Shown in pieces: positions 24,701 to 33,404 of a stretch of DNA of 36,192 bases; the stretch's first letter is position 1, and each line of letters starts with the position of its first letter. The notes under the pieces were generated by a model. That model was not told the DNA's origin. It searched no databases and saw nothing but the letters and a program-made list of their open reading frames with translations. The stretch covers positions 1 to 36,192 of the forward strand of contig JAITNL010000100.1 of assembly GCA_031290495.1 (NCBI GenBank), given 5' to 3'. A program made the translations under genes and the position numbers. The DNA comes from Accumulibacter sp. (GTDB lineage Bacteria; Pseudomonadota; Gammaproteobacteria; Burkholderiales; Rhodocyclaceae).

Positions 24701-26527
24701 GCCTTGCCAAGCAGTGTCTATGGCGATGAAGTGCGGGTTCGTCAGATCATTACAAATCTGCTGACCAACGCGGTGAAATATACCAAGGAAGGGTTCGTGC
24801 TGTTCTCTATCGTCTCTTCGGGACGTGACGTGGGCGCGAACCAGGTCGAACTGGTCATTTCGATCCAGGACAGCGGCGTCGGCATCAAGAAACTGGACAT
24901 GGAAAAACTGTTCGACAGCTTCACGCAGGTCGACAGAATCACCAACAAGGGAACCGAAGGAACCGGTCTGGGGCTGGTCATCGCCAAAAGTCTGTGTCAC
25001 GCGATGAACGGTGAAATAACTTTCACCAGCGAGTACGGCAAAGGCAGCACCTTCGTCGTGACCTTGCCGCAAAAAATCATCGACCCGACGTGCATTGCCG
25101 AAGTGCGGGAACCCGGCGCGATCAGCGTACTGCTTTACGAAGAGCAGAAAATGCGCGGCGAGAACATCATGACTTCGCTGGAATGTCTGGGCGTTTCCAC
25201 GCGCTGGGTACGTCTGCCATCCACGTTTTATGAAGCGCTGCTGGAGAGCGAAACAAAGCGTTATTCCCACGTTTTCGTGGCGCACGAGGTACTCGACAAC
25301 GTGGTCAAGGTTCTGGACAAGATGAACTACCAGACCTGCCTGGTTTCCATCGCCAATTACGGCGCGCCGGTCACGTCCCAGAATGTGCGCATGCTTCCCG
25401 TACCTGTCCATTCCATTTCACTGGCCAATGTTCTGAACGATGAAGAAATGGCCGTGAGCATGGATGAAGAAGCAACATCTTCGCATTTCATCGCGCCTTC
25501 AGCGCGCGTGTTGGTGGTAGACGACATCGCCACGAACCTGATGGTGGCCGAAGGGCTGATCCAGTTCTACAGGATACAGGTCGATACCTGCCAGAGCGGT
25601 AAAGAAGCAATCGATCTGGTGCAGACCAACGCTTATGACATTGTCTTCATGGATCACATGATGCCCGAAATGGATGGCATCGAATCCACCTTCCGTATCC
25701 GCGCCATTGCGGGCGAGCGTTTCCGTAACCTGACCATTATCGCGCTGACCGCCAACGCCGTTTCCGGAATGAAAGAAATATTCCTCCAGAATGGCATGAA
25801 CGACTATCTGTCCAAGCCTATCGACGTGGTCAAACTGGAGCGCATCCTCGACAAGTGGCTGCCCAAGGAAAAGAAAGAGAAATACGTCCCGCTCAGTGAA
25901 GAAGCAACGCGGGACAACAAGGACGGCGATAATATCGTCGTCGAAGGGCTGGACACCAATACCGGCGTGACCATGTCGGGGGGTTCCGTACCCGCGTATC
26001 TCAGGGTTCTGAAAACCTATTGCAAGGATGGCCGCGAGAAAATCGGCCAGCTCCGCCAGGCCTTTACCGATGGCGATCTGCCGCTGTTCGCCATCTACGT
26101 CCATGCGCTGAAAGCGGCCTCGGCCAGCATCGGTTCGATACCGGTCTCGGAACAGGCCCAAGCGCTTGAATTTGCCGCAAAAAGGAATGACTCGGATTTC
26201 GTCGCCGCGAATGTTTATCCATTCATCGTGACGCTGGAACCGTTGCTCGACCGTATCGAACAGATGTTGAAAGCCATTGACGCGAAAAAAGACGCGGCGG
26301 CGGCGAAAAATCTGACCGATGTCGCGCTGGTGAAGGCGCAATTGGCACGCTTGCGTGACGCGATGGACGCCCTGGACGTGACCGTCATTGACGATGTCAT
26401 GAACGAATTGACGGCCATGACGGTAAGCGCTCCCGTAAGAGAAGCCCTGGAAGCCATATCCGAACAGATTATAGTCGGCGAATTTGACGATGCGGCGCAA
26501 CTGGTAGCCGAGATTACTCTGGAGTAA
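21785..26527 (+). CDS. Hybrid sensor histidine kinase with receiver and HPt domains
   Basis: Membrane phosphorelay kinase of 1580 residues. Order: TM1 (about 28-48), a periplasmic sensor of about 500 residues closely similar to that of the GGDEF protein at 17285-20587, TM2 (about 547-570), HAMP (about 570-615), two PAS domains (about 616-722 and 726-840), HisKA with H878 in [15 protein letters not shown], HATPase_c (about 981-1099, [27 protein letters not shown]), a degenerate receiver (about 1112-1215), an intact receiver with VVDD, D1290 in [12 protein letters not shown] and a later KP motif, and HPt with H1440 in [13 protein letters not shown]. Phosphate should pass H878 to D1290 to H1440 and on to an unlinked regulator. 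ATG 21785 has no clear Shine-Dalgarno; ATGs at 21818 and 21845 are alternatives. Confidence 0.92.
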   Translation: MKPAVSRWLLVMERVFKRLGMGMRGKLIALFVIIKVFPLVLLAIVAWRQSWLLGEELRSRTSEITEKANAALSHAGDVAVEDAVASLDERATDEIERITTDTACQVASFLYARDSDILTVAALPRTEDVYRNFVELLRSNLVIRGKWDLTDNQSAWRPVDRDSYDPRFSPQTSSNKENEHGFHYRPPEAFEYESRPLYLEITFVDLRGQERLKITTSPRMNTELRNISDRRNTYVRAENYFSELKKLSPGEIYVSDVIGAYVPSRVIGMYTPATAAKAGEPFNPWESAYAGQENPFGKRFKGIVRWATPVVENGKIVGYVTLALDHDHIMEFTSHIMPTFERYTELSSAYEGNYAFIWDHKGRSIVHPRHFSIAGYDPETGDPQVPWLEDRIYNEWQASGLSYKDFIKDVPTFVEQSNNKKPAPQLTEQGLVGLDCRYLNFAPQCTGWFDLTAKGGAGSFLIYWSGLWKLNTAAAIQYYTGQYGKSPRGFGFVAIGAQVEDFHRPANKTKDTIAAFIATTDRELGGMAQAAQKSISGNLLNTAMHLSVSTGLLILLVIFVAIWLAALFTRSLTLLINGISRFRSGERQFRFNAPIKDEIGALADAFDEMADNIVNSVVTPLTIMDLQKKIIYINDAGVKVVGHPLEEIIGKSYDDFGIYQANSPSSPIEAFLEKRESTVVFLEPLQRYYKGKADYLRDGNGAAVGYIVTSTDVTDIVKEQRKVEQQHTLLSTIFASSPDLLWYKNSEGLYLVVNPRFAGMSGRAPNDMLFGRAEDFFDADFVADDARLDAIATEMRIPSRLEQTVTFADGHVEILDTARTAIFDNGKLLGILGVARDVSVHVNAEKELRSTQLKLENAVQEANAASEAKSAFLANMSHEIRTPMNAIIGMSVLAEREYGKPAALGHIAEIKRSGVFLLSIINDILDFSKIESGRMEIMPIEYLLASVINDVLNIVQVRVMEKPIQLFAFVDPALPSSVYGDEVRVRQIITNLLTNAVKYTKEGFVLFSIVSSGRDVGANQVELVISIQDSGVGIKKLDMEKLFDSFTQVDRITNKGTEGTGLGLVIAKSLCHAMNGEITFTSEYGKGSTFVVTLPQKIIDPTCIAEVREPGAISVLLYEEQKMRGENIMTSLECLGVSTRWVRLPSTFYEALLESETKRYSHVFVAHEVLDNVVKVLDKMNYQTCLVSIANYGAPVTSQNVRMLPVPVHSISLANVLNDEEMAVSMDEEATSSHFIAPSARVLVVDDIATNLMVAEGLIQFYRIQVDTCQSGKEAIDLVQTNAYDIVFMDHMMPEMDGIESTFRIRAIAGERFRNLTIIALTANAVSGMKEIFLQNGMNDYLSKPIDVVKLERILDKWLPKEKKEKYVPLSEEATRDNKDGDNIVVEGLDTNTGVTMSGGSVPAYLRVLKTYCKDGREKIGQLRQAFTDGDLPLFAIYVHALKAASASIGSIPVSEQAQALEFAAKRNDSDFVAANVYPFIVTLEPLLDRIEQMLKAIDAKKDAAAAKNLTDVALVKAQLARLRDAMDALDVTVIDDVMNELTAMTVSAPVREALEAISEQIIVGEFDDAAQLVAEITLE

Positions 26528-26564
26528 AGACTGCGGTTTTTATGTTGTCCCGGAGAGGCGAAAC

Positions 26565-26583
26565 GCGGCGGGTTTTCCGCCGC
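26565..26583. terminator. GC-rich hairpin between convergent genes, possible bidirectional terminator
   Basis: GCGGCGG and CCGCCGC form a 7-bp stem around GTTTT, lying between the hybrid kinase stop and the bioC stop. T tracts after the stem are short on both strands (TT and TTT), so termination strength is uncertain. Confidence 0.45.
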
Positions 26584-26593
26584 TTGCCTGCCC

Positions 26594-27520
26594 TTACCCG
26601 CCCTTACCCGCCAAATATCCGGGATCGTGATTGGGATTGGGCTTTGCGGCAAAACGGATCACCGCCCGTCCATCCGCGATTTTCCGTGGTTCGGCTTTCC
26701 AGGCGTGGCCGTGGATCACCTCGAAGCTCACCGGCAGACGCCCTTCGACGCGCCGCTTTTCATACGCGTCACAAACACTCCGCCACGTCCGCCGTCCCAT
26801 CAGACCGCGCCGGGAACCGGGCGTCGCGCAGGTCGAGCCGCTTTGGCGCAGTTCGGCGAAAAGCGCTTCCGGCGACGGATACGTCAGCGTCAGACGTTCG
26901 ACATCCATCACCGGATCGGCGAAACCGCATTCGACCAGCATGTCGCCGTAGTCGTGCATGTCGATGAAACGCAAGGTGTGTTCATGGCCGTCGGAAAAAC
27001 AGGCGCGCAGTTCTTTCAGGGTGTCCGGCCCGAAGACGGAAAACATCAGCAGACCGCCGGTTTCCAGCGCGCGGTGCGTTTCGCGCAGCCCCGCCAGCGG
27101 ATCGGCCAGCCAATGCAGCATCAGATTGGACCACACGAAACCGGCAACGCCCGTCCCCAACGGAAGCATTCGCGCGTTCGCCGCCAGCAGCGACGCGCGT
27201 TTCGGGCCGCGCAGAAAAGGCAGCAGCCAGCGCAGCCGCGAACGCTGGCGAGCATTGACCCGCAGCATCGCCTCGCAGACATCGACGCCAACGATCCGCG
27301 CTTGCGGATAGCGCTCACCGAGCGCGGCCAGGCTGGCGCCGGTGCCGCAACCGAGATCGATAATGACGCCGGGTTGTATTTTCACGTAGTCGAGCCGCGC
27401 CAACATGCGCGCGGCGATCTCGCGCTGCAATACCGCCGTCGCGTCATAGCCGGCCGCCGCGCGGGCGAAACCGCGCCGCGTTCGGAGTTCGTCGATGCAG
27501 GGGACGTGGACGGCAGACAT
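26594..27520 (-). CDS. bioC: Malonyl-ACP O-methyltransferase BioC
   Basis: SAM-dependent methyltransferase of about 308 residues that methylates malonyl-ACP to start pimelate synthesis for biotin. It begins MSAVHVPCID at ATG 27520 with AGGA 6 bases upstream; the longer frame is not needed. The BioC pattern FARAAAGYDATAVLQREIAARML precedes motif I IIDLGCGTGAS (about 53-63), with VGVDVCEAML (motif II), WSNLMLHWLADPLAGLRE and GGLLMFSVFGPDTLKELR, characteristic of BioC rather than generic methyltransferases. The end contains FEVIHGHAWK, also typical. The rest of the bio genes are not in the window, so it stands alone here. A T-less hairpin lies past the stop. Confidence 0.9.
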   Translation of the reverse strand: MSAVHVPCIDELRTRRGFARAAAGYDATAVLQREIAARMLARLDYVKIQPGVIIDLGCGTGASLAALGERYPQARIVGVDVCEAMLRVNARQRSRLRWLLPFLRGPKRASLLAANARMLPLGTGVAGFVWSNLMLHWLADPLAGLRETHRALETGGLLMFSVFGPDTLKELRACFSDGHEHTLRFIDMHDYGDMLVECGFADPVMDVERLTLTYPSPEALFAELRQSGSTCATPGSRRGLMGRRTWRSVCDAYEKRRVEGRLPVSFEVIHGHAWKAEPRKIADGRAVIRFAAKPNPNHDPGYLAGKGG

Positions 27521-27628
27521 CGTAAATCCTGGAAACCAGTAGTCAGTCACACCGAAATTAAAGGATAAAGGCGAGCTGGTCTTCGGCGCGCGGTGCAACG
27601 CCAGTTGACGGAAAGCGCTTTGGCTTGA

Positions 27629-27658
27629 GTGAAAACATCATGTGCGTGATCATTTCAC
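27629..27658. promoter_or_regulatory. 30-bp imperfect palindrome between bioC and the SWIM gene
   Basis: GTGAAAACATCA and TGATCATTTCAC pair at 10 of 12 positions around TGTGCG. It lies about 110 bases upstream of bioC. It does not match the BirA operator consensus known from literature, so its factor is unknown; it may control bioC or be fortuitous. Confidence 0.4.
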
Positions 27659-27735
27659 TTTCCGTAAATATAACATTGTCATCGCGCCGCGCGCTCTCGC
27701 GTTCCGTATCCAACACAACCCGCCGAATCCATGAC

Positions 27736-28440
27736 TCACAGGCCAAAAATCCTGACGATGTCGCCCTTCAGCACGCGATCCGTTTTCCGGTTCGCGTTCT
27801 TCAAGAGGTTCTTCATCTTCTCGTCCACCGACTTTTTCAGCAATTCCTCGAAAGGAATGGCGCGCAGTTTGAAAAACAGCAGCGGATCGTCGTCCAGACG
27901 CGCCCCGATGCCGTAAAGCGCGGCCGCCACGTGCTTGCACATGACAGCGTAATCGGGACAACTGCACTGCATGTGAATTTCACGCGGCGAAGGAAACAGG
28001 CCATCGCCCTGACGCATGAAAATCTCGCAGAGTTCTTCCGGGAATTTTCCCTCGACAAGTTCGGCCATGCCGTCGATGCGCCGACCTACCTGTTGCGCGA
28101 CCGCGCGCCATTTTTTTTTGGCAAGACCGTCGATCGCGATCTCGACGCGATACAGTTCCGACCCCATCACTCTCGCCGTGACCTTGCCGTCGGCGATGGA
28201 CAGATCGATCACTTGCCCGTTGCGCACGTAGGATCGGCCACGTTCGATACGATTGTCATAATCGGCGTAGCGTTCCAGGTTCGCGCACCACGACGCGCCC
28301 CACCAGGTTCTGGCGATTTTCTTGCCGGAGATCACGACCGGCGACAGCTTTTCGGTCTTGCCGAGCGCCGCGATTTTCTTCTGGGCATCCGCCCGCTTTT
28401 TGGCCACCGGGACATAGGGCCGAAAGGCAAACCAGCTCAT
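27736..28440 (-). CDS. SWIM zinc-finger protein
   Basis: Protein of about 234 residues with a SWIM zinc finger. The metal ligands read C159-S-C161, then C168-K-H170 (CxCx6CxH) in MQCSCPDYAVMCKHVAA. The upstream half has ARTWWGASWCANLE and RGRSYVRNGQV, typical of bacterial SWIM proteins linked to SNF2 helicases. ATG 28440 (MSWFAFRPYVPV) lies 1 base after the helicase stop, with GGAG 7 bases upstream, so they are one operon. SWIM domains bind DNA or protein; the pairing implies an accessory role to the helicase, for example DNA repair or chromatin-like remodelling. The exact function is not known. Confidence 0.88.
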   Translation of the reverse strand: MSWFAFRPYVPVAKKRADAQKKIAALGKTEKLSPVVISGKKIARTWWGASWCANLERYADYDNRIERGRSYVRNGQVIDLSIADGKVTARVMGSELYRVEIAIDGLAKKKWRAVAQQVGRRIDGMAELVEGKFPEELCEIFMRQGDGLFPSPREIHMQCSCPDYAVMCKHVAAALYGIGARLDDDPLLFFKLRAIPFEELLKKSVDEKMKNLLKNANRKTDRVLKGDIVRIFGL

Positions 28441-28441
28441 C

Positions 28442-31087
28442 TCACGTCTCCAGGGCAAACAGATTCATCAATTCGCTGTTGCTCATCTCGGTGATCCATT
28501 TCTCGCCGGCGCTCGCGGAAACGATTTCGTCCGCCAGCTTGCGCTTCTCTTCGAGCATGTTGTCGATCTTTTCCTCGATCGTGCCGGTGGTCACGAATTT
28601 ATGCACCATGACGTTTTTCCGCTGCCCGATGCGGAACGCCCGGTCGGTCGCCTGATTTTCGACCGCCGGATTCCACCAGCGGTCGAAATGCACGACGTGA
28701 TTCGCCGCCGTCAGGTTCAGGCCGACGCCGCCGGCCTTGAGCGAGAGCACCATGAACGGGACATAATCGTCGCCGTTGAAGGTCTTGACCAGTTCGCCGC
28801 GTTTGGCGACCGGCGTTCCGCCGTGGAGAATCTGCCCGCGCCGTCCGAAGATCGTTGCGAGAAAATCGGCGAGGGGCTGGACGATTTCCTTGAACTGCGT
28901 GAACACCAGGACGCGCTCGCGCTTTTCGCGGATCGTTTGGCAAATCTCGGCGAGCACCTCGAATTTTCCGCCGTGCCGGGCGTCGAAAGCGCCCTGCCCC
29001 AGATACTGATCGGGATGGTTGCAGATCTGCTTGAACTTGGTGATGCCGGCGAGCACCAAGCCGCGCCGCGCGATGGAGGCGATGTCCCTGTTTTGCAGCG
29101 CGGCGGCCATGTCCTTCACCAGCGCCTCGTAAAGCACGGCCTGCTTCTTCGTCAGCGAGGCGAAGGCGCGCATCTCGACCTTGTCCGGCAAGTCCGAGAG
29201 GATCGTCTTGTCGGTCTTGAGGCGGCGCAGAATGAACGGCCCGACGGTCTCGCGCAGCTTGCCGTAGCCGTTTCCGTTTTCCGCCAGTTTCTTGGCGAAG
29301 TCCGAAAATTCCTTGCTCGTTCCCAAGAGGCCCCGGTTCAGGAAATCGAAGATCGACCACAGGTCGGACAGACGGTTTTCGACCGGCGTGCCGGTCATGG
29401 CGATGCGCGTCGCGGCGCGCAGATTCTTGACCGCCTTGGTCTGCTGCGAGCCGTGGTTCTTGATCGCCTGTGCCTCGTCGAGAATCAACAGGTCCCAGAT
29501 CGGTTCGGCCAGCGCCTCCAGACGCGGAACCATGCCGTAGGTGGTGATGAACACGTCCGCGTCGTCCAGCGAAAACGCGCGGCTCCCCTCACGGCTCACC
29601 GGATGGGCGACCGAAATCTTCAGGCGTGGCGCGAATTTTTCCGTTTCGCTTCGCCAGTTCGGCAGGAGCGAGGCGGGAACCACGAGCAGGCTCTTGATTC
29701 CCCGCACTTTGCTCCCTTTCGGACGCCGCTCGCGCAGCGCGTCGAGCAGGGCCAGCACCTGCACCGTCTTGCCGAGACCCATATCGTCGGCCAGCAAGGC
29801 GCCGAAGCCCAGTTCCTTCATGCTCCCCAGCCAGTTCAGGCCGGTCTGCTGATAGGCGCGCAATTGCGCGTGGAAATCCTTGCCGGGGATCAGGCCGTCC
29901 ACGCCGGAAGGATTCATCAGCCGCGAGCGGACGGCGTTCAGCCATTCACCGTGAGTGACTTCGACGCCGTCGCCAAACCGCGCGCTGGCGTCCGAGAGGC
30001 CCATTTGCAGGCGCATGGCTTCGGCAAAACTCATGCCCTGCATGCGCCCGGCTTCGTCGAAGGCGCTCAGCGCCGCTTGCAGCTTTTCGCGGTCCAGCTC
30101 GACCCACTTGCCTTTGATGAACGAAAGCCCGGCCGACATGGCGAGGATTTCTTCCGCTTCTTCGCGGCTCACTTCCACGTCGTCGATGTAAATCGCGGGA
30201 TCGAACCTGAGCAGCGCCTCGATCCCGAACGCGGCGGGCTTTTTCCCGCCGATCGACAGGATGGTCCGGGCGCCGGCCCGCCGCTTCCACCAGTCGGGCA
30301 TCCGGCAGACGATGCCGCACTCCTCGTAAAGCGGCATCTCCCGGAGAAAGGTGTAGGCGTCCGCCGCGGTGAATCCCAAGGGCGAGAACAGTTCGCCGCT
30401 CTCGGTCAGGCCTGAGATAAATTCGCTGCGCTCCGCCGCCTTGCTCACCGTCGCCAGCAGCGACAGCAGCTTGCCCTGATCGCCCTTGTTTTCGATCAGC
30501 GCGTTTTTCAGCGGCAGATGCGCGACGGCGTCCTTTTTTCCGGAAGTGCTGTAGGTGGCGAGAAAGGCGAAGGGATAGCTCTCGGTCTTATGCTCGACCA
30601 GGTGGAAAAACACGCGCCCCACCGCGTTCAGCGCGGGGTTTTTGCTCCTGAAATAATCCTCGGGCGTGCCGGAAAACGCCGCAAATTCCGCATCGAAGAT
30701 TTCCGAGAGCTGCCACCAGACGTTTCTCAGCCAGGCCTCGTCGACAAATTCCACGCCGACGGCATAAGGGGTTTCCTGGAGCAGTTCCGCGAGCGCCTGC
30801 GCGTCCGCCCGGCCGGCCCGGCGAGTCAGCGCCAGGTCGCCATCGTGCGAGACTTCATGCGCGAAACGTTCCGCCAGCTTCTTGAGAAAACTCATCGACG
30901 GCGACAGATGCGCCGCCCGTTCGGAAAAACCGAAGTCGTACAGAGTCTTGAGCGGCTGTGTCTCGAAGCCGTGCGCCAGCGCCTCATCGCACCACAAGTC
31001 CCTGGCCTGCGCCGCTTCCTTCTCGACGCGGAATCCATTCCGCGTGAAGACCGCGATCAGCTCGAAATCTTTTGCCTGCGTTGCCAT
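28442..31087 (-). CDS. SNF2-family DEAD/DEAH-box helicase
   Basis: Cytoplasmic SNF2-family ATPase of about 881 residues. A long N-terminal region (about 1-400) precedes the Rad54-like motor. Motif I/Walker A is ADDMGLGKT (about 433-441), motif II is LILDEAQAIKN with DEAQ (about 532-536), motif III TGTPVEN and SDLWSIFDFLNRG follow, then the second RecA lobe with VLVFTQF, SLKAGGVGLNLT and HFDRWWNPAVENQATDRAFRIGQ. These motors translocate on double-stranded DNA without classic unwinding. The Asp in ADDMGLGKT (usual DEMGLGKT) is a normal variant. It is immediately followed by the SWIM gene. The start ATG 31087 has no obvious Shine-Dalgarno. Confidence 0.92.
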   Translation of the reverse strand: MATQAKDFELIAVFTRNGFRVEKEAAQARDLWCDEALAHGFETQPLKTLYDFGFSERAAHLSPSMSFLKKLAERFAHEVSHDGDLALTRRAGRADAQALAELLQETPYAVGVEFVDEAWLRNVWWQLSEIFDAEFAAFSGTPEDYFRSKNPALNAVGRVFFHLVEHKTESYPFAFLATYSTSGKKDAVAHLPLKNALIENKGDQGKLLSLLATVSKAAERSEFISGLTESGELFSPLGFTAADAYTFLREMPLYEECGIVCRMPDWWKRRAGARTILSIGGKKPAAFGIEALLRFDPAIYIDDVEVSREEAEEILAMSAGLSFIKGKWVELDREKLQAALSAFDEAGRMQGMSFAEAMRLQMGLSDASARFGDGVEVTHGEWLNAVRSRLMNPSGVDGLIPGKDFHAQLRAYQQTGLNWLGSMKELGFGALLADDMGLGKTVQVLALLDALRERRPKGSKVRGIKSLLVVPASLLPNWRSETEKFAPRLKISVAHPVSREGSRAFSLDDADVFITTYGMVPRLEALAEPIWDLLILDEAQAIKNHGSQQTKAVKNLRAATRIAMTGTPVENRLSDLWSIFDFLNRGLLGTSKEFSDFAKKLAENGNGYGKLRETVGPFILRRLKTDKTILSDLPDKVEMRAFASLTKKQAVLYEALVKDMAAALQNRDIASIARRGLVLAGITKFKQICNHPDQYLGQGAFDARHGGKFEVLAEICQTIREKRERVLVFTQFKEIVQPLADFLATIFGRRGQILHGGTPVAKRGELVKTFNGDDYVPFMVLSLKAGGVGLNLTAANHVVHFDRWWNPAVENQATDRAFRIGQRKNVMVHKFVTTGTIEEKIDNMLEEKRKLADEIVSASAGEKWITEMSNSELMNLFALET

Positions 31088-31191
31088 GATTCTGTCATTT
31101 TCAGGATGAATGGTGAAAATGCTAAAGGTACGGTATCATTCAGACGTCACCATTCCGTTTCTGCATCAATACCAGCCGCCATTATCTCAGG

Positions 31192-31217
31192 ATTTGCGCT
31201 GAACATATGGCGCAAAT
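31192..31217. repeat. 8-bp stem hairpin downstream of the NUDIX gene
   Basis: ATTTGCGC and GCGCAAAT pair perfectly around a 10-base loop, about 20 bases past the NUDIX stop. No T tract follows on the minus strand, so it is a hairpin of uncertain role, perhaps 3'-end processing. Confidence 0.5.
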
Positions 31218-31237
31218 ACATCGACTGTTCTCACGGT

Positions 31238-31810
31238 TCACCAGTGCGAAAAAATCACTTTTTCGGCCCAGAATAGCGCGGCAATCGTCTTGGCGTCGGT
31301 GATTTCTCCGTCGCGAACCGACTGCGCGGCTTCTTCCAGCGTCAGTTTCAGCAGGTCGATAAATTCTCCGTGATCCAGGTTTTGCCCGCCCTGCGCGACC
31401 AGTCCTCGCGCCAGAAAGATTTCGATGCGTTCGTCCGAATACCCGATGCAGGGACGCATGACGCCCAGATGCCGCCATTCACTGGCGATGAAGCCGGTTT
31501 CTTCGAGCAGTTCCCGCTTGGCCGTATTTTCGACAAGCTCTCCGGGATCGATCTTTCCGGCGGGAAATTCAATCATGGGACAGCCGACGGGATAGCGAAA
31601 CTGGCGCTCAAAAATCAGTTTGCCGTCACCCTGCACCGGAATCACGACGACAGCGCCCTGGTGTTTTATGTACTCGCGCGTGGTCTCGCTGGCGTCCGGC
31701 AGGCGAACCCGATCCAGACGAACGTCGAGGAGCTTGCCGCGAAATACCTGGGTGCTTTCAATCGGCGTCTCGGCAAGGTGGGCATAGTCTTCTGGATGTC
31801 GTGTTTTCAT
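31238..31810 (-). CDS. NUDIX hydrolase, ADP-ribose pyrophosphatase-like
   Basis: Cytoplasmic NUDIX enzyme of about 190 residues, most like ADP-ribose pyrophosphatases (NudF type), which cut ADP-ribose to AMP and ribose-5-phosphate. The Nudix box spans 85-107: G85-KIDPG-E91, then RELLEETGF, all acid ligands intact. The sequence before it (VFRGKLLDVRLDRVRLPD, then REYIKHQGAVVVIP, then ERQFRYPVG) is characteristic of the ADP-ribose branch. I chose ATG 31810 (MKTRHPEDYAHL); a GTG at 31849 would place the start inside the terminator stem. No strong Shine-Dalgarno is seen. It follows nuoN but is separated by a terminator. Substrate specificity is inferred. Confidence 0.88.
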   Translation of the reverse strand: MKTRHPEDYAHLAETPIESTQVFRGKLLDVRLDRVRLPDASETTREYIKHQGAVVVIPVQGDGKLIFERQFRYPVGCPMIEFPAGKIDPGELVENTAKRELLEETGFIASEWRHLGVMRPCIGYSDERIEIFLARGLVAQGGQNLDHGEFIDLLKLTLEEAAQSVRDGEITDAKTIAALFWAEKVIFSHW

Positions 31811-31830
31811 TTCACAAAAATCAAAGAGGA

Positions 31831-31858
31831 AAATAAAACGCCCCGTCACGCAGGGCGT
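31831..31858 (-). terminator. Intrinsic terminator after nuoN
   Basis: On the minus strand ACGCCC (31853-31858) and GGGCGT (31838-31843) form a stem around a 9-base loop, followed by TTTTATTT. It lies about 26 bases after the nuoN stop and about 20 bases before the NUDIX start, and marks the end of the complex I operon. Confidence 0.8.
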
Positions 31859-31883
31859 CGCCGATTCACAAAATGGCCGTAAG

Positions 31884-33392
31884 TCAAAAGACGATGGAAT
31901 CGGCCAAACTCTGGGCGCAGAGCATCATCAGCGCGTTCGGGAAGATGCCGATCAAGGCGACCGCCAGGCCATTGAGCGACAGCAGCAGCTTCACGTCGAT
32001 CGTGGCCTTGATCGGCTCGGCGCTTGCCGGCGGATCGAAATACATGACCTTGACGACACGCAGGTAATAGTAGGCGCCAATCAGCGAGAAAAAGATGCCC
32101 AACAGCGCCAGCCACAGATACCCGGCGGCAACGGCCACCTGCAATACCGAGAATTTGGCGAAGAAGCCGACAAAAAACGGGATCCCGGCCATCGAGAACA
32201 TCATCATCATCATGATTGCCGCGTACCAGGAATTACGCTTGTTCAAGCCGGCAAAGTCGCTGATTTGGTCTGCTTCAAAGCCCGCGCGGGAGAGCAGAAG
32301 GATCGTTCCGAAAGCGCCCAGGCTGGCGATGACATAGGTCACGACATAGAACATCGACGAAGCAAAGGCATGAAAGAGGAAGAAACGATCATCGCCCTCG
32401 ACGATGAAGCCGGTGGCCAAGCCAAGCAGCATGAATCCCATGTGTGAAATCGCGGAATACGCCAACATGCGCTTGATGTTGGTTTGCGCGATGGCGGTGA
32501 AATTACCCACCGCCATCGACAACACGGACACGACGATCAGCATCATCTGCCAGTTGATGGCAACAGCCATCAGCCCGTTGACCAGCACGCGGATCACCAC
32601 GGCAAACGCCGCCAGCTTTGGCGCGCTGGCAATGAACAGCGTCACGGCCGTCGGAGCGCCGTGATAGACGTCGGGAATCCACATGTGGAAAGGCACCACG
32701 CCCAGTTTGAAGGCGATTCCGGCGACCAGGAAAATCAGGCCGAAGGAGACAATGAACCAGTCGAACCCTTCGCCACTGAACAGACGCTCGGAAAGCGCCG
32801 GAAGCTCAAGCGTTCCGGTCGCGCCGTAGAGCATCGACATGCCGTAGAGCAGCAGACCCGAAGCCAACGCGCCGAGCACGAAATACTTCATCGCGGCTTC
32901 CGTCGCGGCCACCGAGTTCCGGTTCATCGCCACCAGGGCGTAGAGCGACAGCGACAGCAATTCGATGCCGATATAAACCGTCAGCAGATGGCTGGCCGAA
33001 ATCATTACCATCATGCCAAGTGTGGCGAACAGACCCAGCACGTAGAACTCGCCCTTGGCCATCTCCGGGCGATCCAGAACGTAAACGCGCGAATAGGCCA
33101 GAACGAAGATGACGCTGACGCAAACCAGGAATTTCAGCAGATCGCCCATCGGATCGCTGACGAACATGTGGCCGAAGGTGTAGGCGACCGTCCCTGTATT
33201 ATTGGCGATCACTAAGGTCAAGACCGCCGCTCCGGCCAGCGCCAGCTGCGTCAGGACGTAGGTGACGGTTCTGTTCCGGTCCTTGACGAACAGGTCGACG
33301 ATCAGGATCAGGCAGGCCATTGCCAGCACAAAAATCTCGGCGCTGGCGATGCCCAGTCCGGGCACAACAAATTGCATTTCGGCAAGCGTCAT
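31884..33392 (-). CDS. nuoN: NADH-quinone oxidoreductase subunit N
   Basis: Antiporter-like membrane subunit of complex I, about 502 residues with many predicted helices. Conserved functional residues are visible: E144 in [13 protein letters not shown]229 in [22 protein letters not shown] and the Lys of [15 protein letters not shown], a later Lys in [10 protein letters not shown], all part of the proton path. ATG 33392 ([10 protein letters not shown]) is 12 bases after the nuoM stop; an alternative start is the internal Met of MQFVVPGL (33377), closer to the usual family N-terminus. It is the last nuo gene, followed by a terminator, as in other proteobacterial nuoA-N operons. Confidence 0.95.
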   Translation of the reverse strand: MTLAEMQFVVPGLGIASAEIFVLAMACLILIVDLFVKDRNRTVTYVLTQLALAGAAVLTLVIANNTGTVAYTFGHMFVSDPMGDLLKFLVCVSVIFVLAYSRVYVLDRPEMAKGEFYVLGLFATLGMMVMISASHLLTVYIGIELLSLSLYALVAMNRNSVAATEAAMKYFVLGALASGLLLYGMSMLYGATGTLELPALSERLFSGEGFDWFIVSFGLIFLVAGIAFKLGVVPFHMWIPDVYHGAPTAVTLFIASAPKLAAFAVVIRVLVNGLMAVAINWQMMLIVVSVLSMAVGNFTAIAQTNIKRMLAYSAISHMGFMLLGLATGFIVEGDDRFFLFHAFASSMFYVVTYVIASLGAFGTILLLSRAGFEADQISDFAGLNKRNSWYAAIMMMMMFSMAGIPFFVGFFAKFSVLQVAVAAGYLWLALLGIFFSLIGAYYYLRVVKVMYFDPPASAEPIKATIDVKLLLSLNGLAVALIGIFPNALMMLCAQSLADSIVF

Positions 33393-33404
33393 AGCGAATA
33401 CCAA

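Noticed and set aside
27736-31087. Defence island (for example DISARM-like) around the SNF2 helicase
   Set aside because: No methyltransferase, nuclease or other defence gene lies nearby; neighbours are bioC, NUDIX and nuo genes.
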